The notes beneath the pieces are model-generated. The model saw only the letters and a list, made by a program, of their open reading frames with translations, searched no databases and was not told the origin of the DNA. A stretch of DNA of 64,000 nucleotides. Source: Bog-756 sp963699085 (GTDB taxonomy: Bacteria > Actinomycetota > Acidimicrobiia > Acidimicrobiales > RAAP-2). Shown here piece after piece: positions 18,445 to 27,304 of this stretch. Where the stretch lies: NCBI GenBank assembly GCA_963699085.1, contig CAVOTH010000003.1, forward strand, positions 744,001 to 808,000, read 5' to 3'. Made by a program: the position numbers and the translations under genes. Every line of letters begins with the position of its first letter. Position 1 is the first letter of the stretch.

Positions 18445-19481
18445 GTGGTGGGCGTGGGGGTGTCGGCGATGACCCGGCCGACCAGTACCGGGCCGTCTCC
18501 GCCGGCGCCTTCGGCGATGAGTCGGTGCGACAGACACGCCATGGCGACCTCCTGGACGTCTCCGGGGGTCACGTAGGGACGGCCGGCGAGTACGGCGAAG
18601 GCCTGAGCGCTGCGGATCAGGGATATGGCGGCTCGGGGGCTCGCACCCAGACGGACCGATCCGGTCGTCCTCGTAGCCCGCACCAGCGCCACGGCATACT
18701 CGGCGACCACCTGGACGACATTGATGCGGGATGTGGCCTCGATGGCCCGTTGCCACCGGGCGGTGTCGGCCACCGGCACCATCGTGTCGAGCGCATAGCG
18801 GCCACCGTTGTGGAGCACGAGGCGCGTCTCCACCTCGGCGTCCGGGTAGCCGATCGATGTGGACAGCCCGAACCGGTCGAGCTGACTTTCGGCCAAGGGG
18901 TACGTCCCGAGCTGGCCGACCGGATTCTGGGTGCCGATCACCATGTGGGGACGCGGCAAGGGCCACGACTCTCCGTCGACCGATACCTGCTGCTCCTCCA
19001 TGGACTCGAGTAGCGCGGACTGTGTCCTCGGCGGAGTGCGGTTCATCTCGTCGAGGAGGACGACATTGGCGAACACCGGGCCGGGTCGGAACTCCCATGT
19101 GGCCGTGTCGGGCGAGAATACGGTGACGCCGGTGATGTCCGACGGCAGCAGGTCGGGGTGGCCCTGTACCCGCGAAAGTTCAGCGCCGAGGGCGGTGGCG
19201 ATGGCGCGGGCGAGCACTGTCTTGCCCACCCCGGGCACGTCTTCGATCAGCAGATGGGACCCGGACAGGGCGGCCACCACCGCCGTGGTGACGGCGACGG
19301 GGGTTCCGAGGAGTACATCGGAGAGCGCGGAGTTGAGTTGGGAGGCCAAGTCGACCGCGTCGTCGAATCCGCCGCCGTCGTGCCTCGGATATGGGTCGCG
19401 GTCCAGCTCGGGGACCAAGCCGGGGATAGGGGCCGAACCTGGTAGATCGGGCCCACCCCAAGTCTCGATGCCGGTGGTCAT
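18441..19481 (-). CDS. MoxR-family AAA+ ATPase
   Basis: A 346-residue ATPase with Walker A DVPGVGKT (81-88), Walker B NVVLLDEMNR (139-148), sensor-1 VIGTQNPVGQLGTYPL and an arginine-finger region ESQLDRFGLS. This is the standard MoxR layout. AGGAGA precedes the ATG. MoxR ATPases act as chaperones that mature partner proteins, usually with a downstream DUF58/VWA protein. Here DUF58 and transglutaminase genes follow with a 4-bp overlap. It is the only intact member of the three-gene cluster. Confidence 0.92.
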   Translation of the reverse strand: MTTGIETWGGPDLPGSAPIPGLVPELDRDPYPRHDGGGFDDAVDLASQLNSALSDVLLGTPVAVTTAVVAALSGSHLLIEDVPGVGKTVLARAIATALGAELSRVQGHPDLLPSDITGVTVFSPDTATWEFRPGPVFANVVLLDEMNRTPPRTQSALLESMEEQQVSVDGESWPLPRPHMVIGTQNPVGQLGTYPLAESQLDRFGLSTSIGYPDAEVETRLVLHNGGRYALDTMVPVADTARWQRAIEATSRINVVQVVAEYAVALVRATRTTGSVRLGASPRAAISLIRSAQAFAVLAGRPYVTPGDVQEVAMACLSHRLIAEGAGGDGPVLVGRVIADTPTPTT

Positions 19482-19504
19482 GGGGTCTCCTGGTTTCCCG
19501 GCCT

Positions 19505-19547
19505 CGGCCGGTGGGATCGGCCGGTGGGATCGGCGGGGGATCGGCGG
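19505..19547. repeat. Short tandem repeat upstream of moxR
   Basis: About three degenerate copies of CGGCCGGTGGGAT lie in the 180-bp gap between the moxR start and the kinase gene end. The purpose is unknown. Confidence 0.5.
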
Positions 19548-19628
19548 GTGTGCGCCTAGCGCTCCCCGACCAAGTGTAGGGGCGGTATTTGTGACATCAC
19601 AACGCCTTGGCCAAGTGACCGGGTGGAA

Positions 19629-21134
19629 TCACCTGGACCCGATCACCGCCCTTGTGCACATGTCTAGAAGTCGATGCTGGAGAGCTCGGGAATGGCACCC
19701 TCGGCCCGGGACCGGGCATCGAGCCACCGCTCCGCGTGCCGCCCTGCGCTCGGGCTCCGTGCCGGACGGCTCGACGACCGCCCGAGGCGTCCACGCGGAG
19801 GCCACGTCTTCCTCGTTTGTCCAGGTACCCACGGCCATTCCGGCCAGGAAGGCGGCGCCGAGGGTCGTCGCCTCCAGTACCGGTGAGATCTCGATTGGTC
19901 GCCCGCAGGCATCGGCCAGCGCCTGGGCAAAGATCTCGTTCGCCGTCATGCCGCCGTCTACCCGCAATGACCCGATCGGCAAACCCGAATCGATCTCGGC
20001 CGACTCCAGGAGGTCGGCACCCCGGTGGGCCACGCCTTGGAGGACGGCCCGGACCATCTCGGGACGTCCGCTGCCCCGGGTGATCCCCGTGAACGTCCCC
20101 CGGGCGCCGAAGTCCCACACCGGCGTACCGAGCCCCAGCAGCGCAGGCACGAACCACACGTCTCCGGTGCTGGCGCATGCGGCGGCCACTGTGGCCGAGT
20201 CGGCGGCGTCGGAGATGATCCCGAGGTCGTCACGGAGCCATTCGATGCAGCTCCCGGCGGACAGCATGATCGCCTCGATGCCCCAGGTGAGTCTTCCCGC
20301 TCTGCTCCAGGCGATGATCGGAATCGTCCCCGCCTTCCCCCGGCCGGCCTGGGTCGGTCTGACTGCTCCGAGGCACTGGTCGAGCATGCCCCCGGTGCCG
20401 AACGTGGCCTTGGCCTGACCGGCCCGGGTGCAGCCCTGACCGATGAGCGAGGCCTGCTGGTCACCGGCCATCCCGGCGATCGGTGGCGACCCGTCCAACG
20501 CCCGTGCCATCCCGAGCACTCCTGACGAGTCGACGATCTCCGGCATGACCGCCTCGGGGATCCGCAGCACAGCCAGGAGATCGGTGTCCCAACCGGAGCC
20601 GTCGCCGTGGATGAGCCCGGTGACGCCGGCGTTCGACACGTCGGTGACGTGCAGATCTCCTTCGGTGAGCATCCACGCCACCCAGGTGTCGATGGTGCCG
20701 AACGCCAGCTCGCCGCCCTCGGAACGCGAACGGTCGGGGTCGGCGACGTCGAGGATGGAGGCAAGCTTGGTTGCCGATGCATTCGGAGCGATCCGAATGC
20801 CTGTCGCCTGGAGCTCCAGGCAGGTGCCCACTGTTCGGAGGTCCTGCCAACCCAGCCCCGGACCGACCGGCTCGCCCGTGGACCGCTCCCACACCAGGGT
20901 CGACGCACGTTGGTTGGCGACACCGACCCCAGCCACCGGCCCACCCTCGGCCAGGGAGCGCGATGCGACGTCGAGGACTGCGTCGGCGATCGCCTTCCCG
21001 TCGAACTCCACCAGTCCGGCGAACGGGGTGTCCGGCAGCACCGGGACATGGTGGATGTGCTCGACCGATGCATCCGGTCGAACGATGGCCCCGCGCACCC
21101 CCGATGTTCCGACGTCGATCACAAGGATGCTCAT
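19629..21134 (-). CDS. FGGY-family carbohydrate kinase, glycerol kinase-like (C-terminus probably frameshifted)
   Basis: The N-terminal phosphate loop VIDVGTSGVRG is followed by VGVANQRASTLVWERSTGEP and GWQDLRT, close to glycerol kinases. Later come GMAGDQQASLIGQG, KATFGTGGMLDQ and the C-terminal ATP motif LRVDGGMTANEIFAQALAD. The ATG overlaps the upstream FAD-oxidase stop (ATGA). After VVEPSGTEPERRA the frame appears to slip near 19748. The alternative frame gives AERWLDARSRAEGAIPEL and stops at 19664, a more family-like end. It would phosphorylate glycerol or a related polyol. The glpD neighbour supports glycerol. Confidence 0.82.
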   Translation of the reverse strand: MSILVIDVGTSGVRGAIVRPDASVEHIHHVPVLPDTPFAGLVEFDGKAIADAVLDVASRSLAEGGPVAGVGVANQRASTLVWERSTGEPVGPGLGWQDLRTVGTCLELQATGIRIAPNASATKLASILDVADPDRSRSEGGELAFGTIDTWVAWMLTEGDLHVTDVSNAGVTGLIHGDGSGWDTDLLAVLRIPEAVMPEIVDSSGVLGMARALDGSPPIAGMAGDQQASLIGQGCTRAGQAKATFGTGGMLDQCLGAVRPTQAGRGKAGTIPIIAWSRAGRLTWGIEAIMLSAGSCIEWLRDDLGIISDAADSATVAAACASTGDVWFVPALLGLGTPVWDFGARGTFTGITRGSGRPEMVRAVLQGVAHRGADLLESAEIDSGLPIGSLRVDGGMTANEIFAQALADACGRPIEISPVLEATTLGAAFLAGMAVGTWTNEEDVASAWTPRAVVEPSGTEPERRAARGAVARCPVPGRGCHSRALQHRLLDMCTRAVIGSR

Positions 21135-22652
21135 GGCCAGGGCACCGGTCCGAACGGGCTTTCCAGGCCGAGCTTGCCGGGATTGAGGATCCCGTTCGGG
21201 TCCAGCGCTTTCTTCACCGAGGCGAGCACGCCGAAGGACCCACCCAGTCCATCGGCCAGGAATCGACTCCGATTCAATCCGATTCCGTGGTGGTGGCTGA
21301 TGGCGCACCCGGCGGCGATGGTGGTCCGGGTGACCTCGTCCCACGCCCGACGGTAGTAGTCGTCGATCCATGCCTCCCGTTCGCCCGGTCCCGAGCCACT
21401 GTCGTCCGGCGGCCGTCCGGCGAAGGTGAAGTAGAGGCAGGCGCCATCGCTGTAGGCGTGGCTCTGGTGCGAGGAGGCGACCACTGTTCCCGGTATGCCT
21501 CCGAGGGCGTCGAGTACGGCGCGGTAGAGGCCGGGGAGTGCGGCCCATCGACCGGACACTTCGACCGTGTCTACGACGATCCCGGACCGCCAGAGCGGGG
21601 CGAGGGCCGAGACGTCGTTGCGGTGGGCGAGCCAACGGTCGACGTAGGCGACCTCCAAGGTGTCGACGCCGGCGCACTCCTGGTCCACCACCGCCAAGGT
21701 GGCACCGAGCAAATCGGGATCGGCCTCGTCAAGGACGATCAGGACGTTGGTGTCGGGCTCGTCGAACGACCGCGCGGACTCCGTCGGCGTCATACAGTCG
21801 GAGCACCGCCGGAGTCGACCCGCGACGGAGGATGCGTCGGCACGCGTCCAGGCCGTCGGCGAAGCTGGCGAAGCCGAAGGCGCGCCGTCCTTCCCCGACG
21901 GGAACCGGGTGCACCCGGAACCGGCCTTCCGTGATCACGCCGAGGGTCCCTTCGCTGCCGACGAAGAGTTGAGTCAGATCAGGGCCGGTGGCCGATCGGG
22001 GGCCCCGGCCACCGGTTCGGACGACGCGACCGTCTGCCAGCACTACCTCGAGGCCCAGGACCATGTCCTCGATCTTGCCGTAGCGGTTGGAGTACTGACC
22101 GGCTCCCCGGCAGGCGAGCCAACCACCCACGGTGGACAGGTCCATCGATTGGGGCCAGTGACCGAGAGTGAGCCCGTGGCCGTCCCGTAGGCCCGCCTCG
22201 ACGTCGGGACCGAACGTGCCGGCCCGCAGATCGGCGACCAGTGACGTCTCGTCGACGTCGCCGATACCGGCCAACCCGCACAGGTCGAGGGCCACACCGC
22301 CGAAGAGTGGGATCGATGCCCCGCACACGCCGCTGCGACCGCCGGCGGGCGTCACGGGAACCTGGGCGGCATCGCACAGGGCGACGACCGCCGACACCTG
22401 TGCCGTGTCGGTCGGGCGGGCGACCAGTGCGGGTCGCGATGGCACGGCACCGGCGGCGGCCCATCCGATGGCCAGTGGCCACCAGTCCCGACCGGCCTCG
22501 GCCCGGTCGTCATCGAGCACCGAGACCGTGTCGCAGGCGTCGGCGAGGCGACGGGCCAGATCGACTCCCACCTCGACGCGCGCCGTCTTCAGTCGGTCGG
22601 TGACATCGGCGCCCGGGGCGTCGATCGAGGTGACGGGCGTCGGCCCGCTCAC
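21131..22652 (-). pseudogene. FAD-binding oxidase, alkylglycerone-phosphate synthase-like, one frameshift
   Basis: Starts at GTG 22652, overlapping the glpD stop by 4 bp. The PCMH-type FAD domain is clear: VPVTPAGGRSGVCGASIP, MDLSTVGGWLACRGAGQYS and LFVGSEGTLGVITEG. After VLRLYDADG the frame shifts near 21795. The C-terminal cap then reads through to 21131 with the AGPS-type motif ISHHHGIGLNRSRFL and LDPNGILNPGKLG. Joined length is about 507 residues. AGPS makes ether-lipid precursors, but many bacterial relatives are simple hydroxy-acid or glycolate-type dehydrogenases. Placement between glpD and a glycerol kinase-like gene suggests a glycerol or glyceryl-ether substrate. Confidence 0.8.
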
Positions 22653-24454
22653 GCCCCCGTCACCCCCGCCGATCCCCCTGATCCGGCCGACCCGGCCCCA
22701 TCTCGGGTACCCGATGCGATCGTCACCTCGGCTCCGCCCTCGGCGGCGGCGGTCCCCTCCGGGTCGAGCCCGGCCCGAAGCAGTTGACCGCGCAGACGGG
22801 TCGCGTAACCGGATGCCTCGGTCCGCATCCGATCGGCGTCCCATCCGAGTTCGGGACCGATGAGGCTGGCGACGCCGGTCGCCGAGTTGGCCGCGCCACG
22901 GGCGTCCCGATAGGACGACTGCGTTCTCCGGTCGAGCACGTCCGATACCGAACGGGCCATCTCGTTCCGCACTGCCCACAGCGCCTCGACAGCCAGATAG
23001 GGAAGTCCGGGCACCAGTGGCTCGAGGAGATCCGGGCGCCCCTCGGCCATGGCCAGAACTGCGTTCGCCTCGGTCCCGAACCGACCGGCCAGGTGGGCGT
23101 TACGCGATGCGATCGGGTTGGTCGGGTCAGGTCGGACGTTGGCCCCGATCCCACCTGCGGTGGGGGCGACCCGCTTGCCGGGGGGCGCACCATGGAGGCG
23201 GAGACTCTTCGTGCGGCAGCGGAGTCCCTGGCGCCCCAGCCCGGCGGCCACTGCATCGACCGTGTCCTCGGCCATCTTCCGGTAGGTCGTGAGTTTGCCT
23301 CCGGTGACCGTCACCAGCCCGGTTGCCGACGTCCGCACCGTGTGGCGGCGGGAGAGGTCAGCTGTGCGTTCGCTCGAAGCGCCTTTCTGCTCCGGGGCGA
23401 GCAGGGGCCGCAGTCCCGACCAGATACCGGTGATGTCATCCCGGGTCAGCTGGCGGGTTGACACCGCGTTGGCGGCGTCGAGGATGTAGTCGATGTCCTC
23501 GGGGGTGCATGCGGGGTCGTCGAGCGGTCCGTCCCAGGCGGTATCGGTGGTCCCCAGGTACACCTGATCCCCCCAGGAGACGACGAAGATCGACCGCTTG
23601 TCTTCACGGACGGGGATGACGGCGGCAATGTCGCAGGGGAACGCCTCCTCGGGCACGGTGATGTGGATGCCTTTGGCCGGTCGGATCGAATGCGGGTCCC
23701 GGTGCTCATCGAGCGTCCGCACCTCGTCGGACCAGACACCGGCGGCATTGACCACCACCGCTGCCCGGATAGCGAAGGACTCGGCGCCGTCTGGTTCGAC
23801 AGTGGCTCCCCGGATCCGCCCGGAGTCATCGGTTACGAGCCCGGTGACCCGGGTGTGGTTCGCCGCGGTGGCGCCGTGGTCGAGGACGGCGGTGCGCAGG
23901 ACCGTCAGGGTGAGACGGGAGTCGTCGGAGCGAGCATCCCAGTAGAGGAAGCCGGCGGCGATCCGGTCGGCGCGGAGGGTGGGCATGTGGGCCAGGGCCT
24001 GTTCCCGGGTGACCTTCTCGTGGCGGCGTCCGATTCGCACCCCCCCGGTGAGGTCGTACAGCCACAGTGCGGTGCGGTAGACGCGGGCGACACCTTTGGA
24101 GACCACCCCGGACTTGCCGAAGAGGGGGATGAGGAAGGGGAGGGGGGTGACGAGGTGGGGCGCGTTCTCGAGCAGTCGTTGGCGTTCGGCCAGGTTCTCG
24201 TACACCAGCCGGTACTCCCGCTGTTGGAGGTAGCGCAGGCCCCCGTGGATCAGCTTCGACGACTTGGAGGATGTTCCGGAGGCGAAGTCGTCCTTCTCGA
24301 CCAAGGCGGTCCTCAGTCCCCGGCTTGCGGCGTCGAGTGCGACTCCCGCGCCGGTGATACCACCCCCGATGACGAGGACGTCGAAGGACTCGGCGGCCAA
24401 TCGCGCCAGTGCCCGGTCGCGTCGGAACGTGTCGGCGGACGCGGGATCGGGCAT
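22649..24454 (-). CDS. glpD: FAD-dependent glycerol-3-phosphate dehydrogenase
   Basis: About 600 residues. The FAD-binding motif is VLVIGGGITGAGVALDAASR near residue 27. It is followed by SSKLIHGGLRYLQQREYRLV, a GlpD hallmark, and VWSGLRPLLAPEQK and TVTGGKLTTYRKMAED. A C-terminal helical domain and a low-complexity tail of about 40 residues extend beyond the usual 560-580. It oxidises glycerol-3-phosphate to dihydroxyacetone phosphate at the membrane, feeding the quinone pool. ATG 24454 begins the conserved region; ATG 24553 is open but overlaps the promoter area of the divergent fur gene. It heads a three-gene run with 4-bp overlaps. Confidence 0.93.
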   Translation of the reverse strand: MPDPASADTFRRDRALARLAAESFDVLVIGGGITGAGVALDAASRGLRTALVEKDDFASGTSSKSSKLIHGGLRYLQQREYRLVYENLAERQRLLENAPHLVTPLPFLIPLFGKSGVVSKGVARVYRTALWLYDLTGGVRIGRRHEKVTREQALAHMPTLRADRIAAGFLYWDARSDDSRLTLTVLRTAVLDHGATAANHTRVTGLVTDDSGRIRGATVEPDGAESFAIRAAVVVNAAGVWSDEVRTLDEHRDPHSIRPAKGIHITVPEEAFPCDIAAVIPVREDKRSIFVVSWGDQVYLGTTDTAWDGPLDDPACTPEDIDYILDAANAVSTRQLTRDDITGIWSGLRPLLAPEQKGASSERTADLSRRHTVRTSATGLVTVTGGKLTTYRKMAEDTVDAVAAGLGRQGLRCRTKSLRLHGAPPGKRVAPTAGGIGANVRPDPTNPIASRNAHLAGRFGTEANAVLAMAEGRPDLLEPLVPGLPYLAVEALWAVRNEMARSVSDVLDRRTQSSYRDARGAANSATGVASLIGPELGWDADRMRTEASGYATRLRGQLLRAGLDPEGTAAAEGGAEVTIASGTRDGAGSAGSGGSAGVTGA

Positions 24455-24543
24455 GGGGAAAGCCTGCCACACGTGGGACGGAGCACCTCTGGCCGGAACT
24501 GGCCGGAGTGACCCTCCCCGGGGGCCGTCGAGGATTTCTACAC

Positions 24544-24563
24544 TAATTGTCACATAACAACTA
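24544..24563. promoter_or_regulatory. Near-palindrome between glpD and fur, candidate Fur/PerR box
   Basis: TAATTGT-CACATA-ACAACTA: 7-bp arms with one mismatch around a 6-bp spacer, in AT-rich DNA directly upstream of the fur -10-like box. Autoregulation is an inference. Confidence 0.45.
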
Positions 24564-24570
24564 CTGGTGG

Positions 24571-24576
24571 TAGCAT
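24571..24576 (+). promoter_or_regulatory. Candidate -10 box, leaderless
   Basis: TAGCAT ends 6 nt before the GTG at 24583. Confidence 0.5.
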
Positions 24577-24582
24577 CCTCGG

Positions 24583-25032
24583 GTGCGCACCCCCGAAGAG
24601 CTGACCGAACGATTCCGCAGCAGCGGTCGCAAGGTCACCGCACAGCGCCAGTGCATCTTCCGCATTCTGCAGGGTGACGAGACCCACCCGTCGGCCGAAG
24701 CCATCCACGCGGCCGCCGTGCTGCAGATGGAGACGATCTCTCTCAAGACCGTCTATCAGACGCTGCACGATCTGGCCGAGCTCGGAGAGATCGCCGCCCT
24801 TGATGTCGGGACCGGCCGCACCCGATTCGACCCGAACGTCGACGATCCCCATCATCACCTTGTCTGTCGCGGTTGTGGCAGCGTGCGGGATCTGGTGGTG
24901 GACTTTCCCGGTCTCGCTGTTCCCGACGGCGCCGATCTGGGCTTCGAGCTCGGGTCTGCGGAGGTCATCTTCCGAGGACTTTGCCCGTTGTGCCGAAGCG
25001 CCGGTGTCACTCTGGTGCCCACTGTTTCCTGA
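24583..25032 (+). CDS. Fur-family regulator (FurA/PerR-like)
   Basis: A 149-residue protein with an N-terminal winged helix (RKVTAQRQCIFRIL, then TISLKTVYQTLHDLAELG, recognition helix near 51-68). The metal sites are DDPHHHLVCRGCG (His90-92, Cys95, Cys98) and CPLC (Cys134, Cys137), giving a structural Zn(Cys)4 site and a sensing site. Direct linkage to rubrerythrin favours peroxide sensing (PerR/FurA) over iron uptake. A near-palindrome and a leaderless-type promoter lie upstream. It probably represses itself and the following operon until oxidised. Confidence 0.9.
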   Translation: MRTPEELTERFRSSGRKVTAQRQCIFRILQGDETHPSAEAIHAAAVLQMETISLKTVYQTLHDLAELGEIAALDVGTGRTRFDPNVDDPHHHLVCRGCGSVRDLVVDFPGLAVPDGADLGFELGSAEVIFRGLCPLCRSAGVTLVPTVS

Positions 25033-25128
25033 CAGGGTCCGCTGTATCCGCAATCACACCTCGACCGACCGAACTGAATCCCAACACCCCAACTGATCCA
25101 ACACCCTGAACCAACAGAAAGGAACACC

Positions 25129-25548
25129 GTGCCCCAGCTCAAGGACAGCAAGACCGAGGCCAACCTCAAGGAGGCGTTCGCCGGCGAGAGCCAGGCCAAC
25201 CGCCGGTACCTCTATTTCGCGCAGAAGGCCGACGTGGAGGGCTATCCGGATGTGGCCGCCCTGTTTCGTTCCGTCGCTGAAGGAGAGACCGGTCACGCCT
25301 TCGGTCACTTCGATTTCCTCCGGGAGGTCGGCGACCCGGTGACCGGTGCAGCCGTCGGCCCGACCGAGGACAATCTCAAGTCCGCCATCGAGGGTGAGAC
25401 GTACGAATACTCGGAGATGTACCCCGGATTTGCCAAGACGGCGCGTGACGAGGGCTTCGACGAGGTCGCCGAATGGTTCGAGACGCTGGCCCGCGCGGAG
25501 AAGAGCCACGCCGGCCGATTCACCGAGGGACTTGCGTCAGTCTCTTGA
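25129..25548 (+). CDS. Rubrerythrin family protein
   Basis: A 139-residue four-helix diiron protein. Carboxylate ligands appear as FAGESQANRRY (Glu20), AEGETGHAFGH (Glu53, His56), IEGETYEYSEMY and ARAEKSHAGRF. The C-terminal rubredoxin domain of classical rubrerythrins is absent, as in many aerobic members. It reduces hydrogen peroxide using electrons from small Fe proteins. GTG start with AAAGGA upstream, 97 bp after fur. In other bacteria this gene precedes a CCG-domain Fe-S protein and DUF3501, and traces of both follow here. Confidence 0.93.
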   Translation: MPQLKDSKTEANLKEAFAGESQANRRYLYFAQKADVEGYPDVAALFRSVAEGETGHAFGHFDFLREVGDPVTGAAVGPTEDNLKSAIEGETYEYSEMYPGFAKTARDEGFDEVAEWFETLARAEKSHAGRFTEGLASVS

Positions 25549-25554
25549 GCCGTC

Positions 25555-25596
25555 GGGGCGGCGACCGGGGCGGCGACCGGGGCGGCGACCGGGGCC
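25555..25596. repeat. 12-bp tandem repeat after rubrerythrin
   Basis: Three consecutive copies of GGGGCGGCGACC plus a partial one begin 7 bp after the rubrerythrin stop, exactly where the next cistron's 5' part is missing. Confidence 0.7.
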
Positions 25597-25652
25597 GGCA
25601 CAGGTCGGCACCGGTCGCCTCTCGGTCGCGCTCGAGCGGGCGACACCACTCC

Positions 25653-25874
25653 ATGGGGAGACCCGTCTCATCGAACGATCCACCCACGCCTTACGACATG
25701 GCCCGGGCGGTGGCCCAACCGATGGCGAAGGAGATCAAGGCGGCGGGCAATGAGGTGGTCGGTGGCGACTGCCATCTGGCGAATGGCTCCATCGAGCAAG
25801 AAGCCGGGACACGACCCGTGCATCCCATCCAGCTGATGGCACACGCCTACGGCATTCCCCAGGAGCCGTCGTGA
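25653..25874 (+). pseudogene. C-terminal remnant of heterodisulfide-reductase-like (CCG-domain) Fe-S protein
   Basis: Only 73 residues remain. They include VVGGDCHLANGSIEQEAGTR and PVHPIQLMAHAYGI, the C-terminal end of the CCG-domain iron-sulfur protein usually encoded between rubrerythrin and DUF3501. Full-length members are above 400 residues, so most of the gene is absent. The stop overlaps the DUF3501 GTG by 4 bp, showing the original operon spacing. The deletion joins rubrerythrin through a 12-bp tandem repeat. It may be real or an assembly collapse. Confidence 0.6.
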
Positions 25875-26485
25875 CCGCTCGTCCACTGACGCTGGACGAC
25901 ATCGTCGACCTACGTGCCTACGAACGCGAGCGTGACGACTTCCGCCGGACCGTGATCGCGGAGAAGAAGGTGCGCCGGGTGACCGTCGGGCCACTGGTGA
26001 CGCTGAACTTCGAGAGCAGGACGACCGTCCGATTCCAGGTTCAGGAGATGGCCCGTGCGGAAAAGTTGGCTACCGACGCGCAGGTCCAACGCGAGCTCGA
26101 CGTCTACAACCGACTGCTCCCGTCACCGGGTGAGTTGTCGGCCACCTTGTTCCTGGAACTGACCTCCGAGGAACAGCTCCGCCAATGGCTCCCGAAGCTT
26201 GTCGGCGTCGAGCGTTCCTGCGTTCTCCTGATCGGCGAGGGGACCGGGGCCAGGATGGTGCTGTCGGTGCCCGAGGAGGAACACGGGGTGCACCTCACCC
26301 GCACCGACGTGACCTCGGCCGTGCACTACGTGCGCTTTCCGTTCACGCCGACCGAGATCACGACCTTCGCTGCCGGGCCGGCGACCCTTATCGTCAACCA
26401 CCCGGAGTATCCCGAAGGACGCCCCGGCGTGCCCCTGTCCGATGTCACCCGGGCCCTGCTTGTCGAGGACCTCACCGGGTCGTAG
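25871..26485 (+). CDS. DUF3501 family protein
   Basis: A 204-residue protein. The N-terminus LTLDDIVDLRAYERERDDFR, then RTVIAEKKVRRVTVGP, is the DUF3501 signature, followed by a beta-rich half. The function is unknown. In many bacteria it is the third gene of a rubrerythrin / CCG Fe-S protein / DUF3501 operon, and the same order is retained here with the middle gene reduced to its tail. The GTG start overlaps the upstream stop. A role with the Fe-S partner in peroxide defence is inferred from linkage only. Confidence 0.85.
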   Translation: MTARPLTLDDIVDLRAYERERDDFRRTVIAEKKVRRVTVGPLVTLNFESRTTVRFQVQEMARAEKLATDAQVQRELDVYNRLLPSPGELSATLFLELTSEEQLRQWLPKLVGVERSCVLLIGEGTGARMVLSVPEEEHGVHLTRTDVTSAVHYVRFPFTPTEITTFAAGPATLIVNHPEYPEGRPGVPLSDVTRALLVEDLTGS

Positions 26486-26530
26486 GCCCCCACCGGCCTG
26501 CACAACTCCGGCCGATCCCCGGTCCTCGCC

Positions 26531-27304
26531 CTATTCGCCGTGGAACTCGGGCGGACGGCGGGCCATGGAGGCGGCGATCCCCTCCCGGAAGTCGTCCGAC
26601 TCCATCAGGCGCAGCTGTTCGGAGCGCTCGTGGTCGACCATGGCGGCGAAGCCGTGCACGATGTCGCCCCGCAATGTCCGTCGAATCGACCGGACGGCCA
26701 GTGGGGCCGACTCGGCGATTTCGGCGGCCAGGGCATGAGCCGCCGTTCGAGGGTCGTCGTCGAGCCGGTCGCACAGACCGATCGCCAGCGCTTCAGCGCC
26801 CTCGATGCGTCTGCCGGTGGTCAGCAGCTCGAGTGCCTTCTGGTGGCCGACGACGAACGGCAGCGTCAACGAGATGCCGAAGCCCTGGTGGAATCCGAGA
26901 CGGGCGAAGTTGGCCGCGAACCGGGTGGATGGCCCAGCTACCCGGAAGTCGGCGGCCAGAGCCAGCCCCAACCCGCCTCCGATGGCCGAGCCGTGGACGG
27001 CGGCGACGATCGGGAGGGGGCTGTCGATCAGGTGTCGGGCGGAGCCGTAGATGGCGACCAGTGCCGTCGGTTCCGGTTTGTCTGTCGTCCCGAAGTCGAG
27101 CCCGGCGCAGAAATGTCGGCCTTCCGAGCACAGCACCACTGCTCGACCTCCGGCTCCTGCGGCCCAGTCGACGGCTTCGACCACTGCCGACAGGAGGGCG
27201 GCATCGAAGTAGTTGGCCGGGGGGCGGTGCATCTCGATCTCGGCCACATGGTGCGTGTCGAGGACGACAGTCACATCGCCAAAGGTCGCATCCGGAGTAC
27301 TCAT
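26531..27304 (-). CDS. Enoyl-CoA hydratase/isomerase family protein
   Basis: A 257-residue crotonase. The oxyanion-hole segments are EGRHFCAGLDF and HGSAIGGGLGLALAADFRVA; the remainder (GFHQGFGISLTLPFVVG) keeps the crotonase trimer layout. The usual catalytic Glu of hydratases is not obvious in ARLGFHQGFG, so isomerase or hydrolase activity is possible. Its start overlaps the stop of the CaiB-like gene by 4 bp, so the two act together on a CoA ester. Confidence 0.85.
   Translation of the reverse strand: MSTPDATFGDVTVVLDTHHVAEIEMHRPPANYFDAALLSAVVEAVDWAAGAGGRAVVLCSEGRHFCAGLDFGTTDKPEPTALVAIYGSARHLIDSPLPIVAAVHGSAIGGGLGLALAADFRVAGPSTRFAANFARLGFHQGFGISLTLPFVVGHQKALELLTTGRRIEGAEALAIGLCDRLDDDPRTAAHALAAEIAESAPLAVRSIRRTLRGDIVHGFAAMVDHERSEQLRLMESDDFREGIAASMARRPPEFHGE

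Noticed and set aside
21135..21677. Long open frame extending the FGGY kinase upstream
   Set aside because: It overlaps the FAD-oxidase gene; kinase homology and the ATGA overlap place the start at 21134.
25555..25596. Possible CRISPR or origin iterons
   Set aside because: Only three contiguous 12-bp GC units, no spacers, no replication gene nearby.
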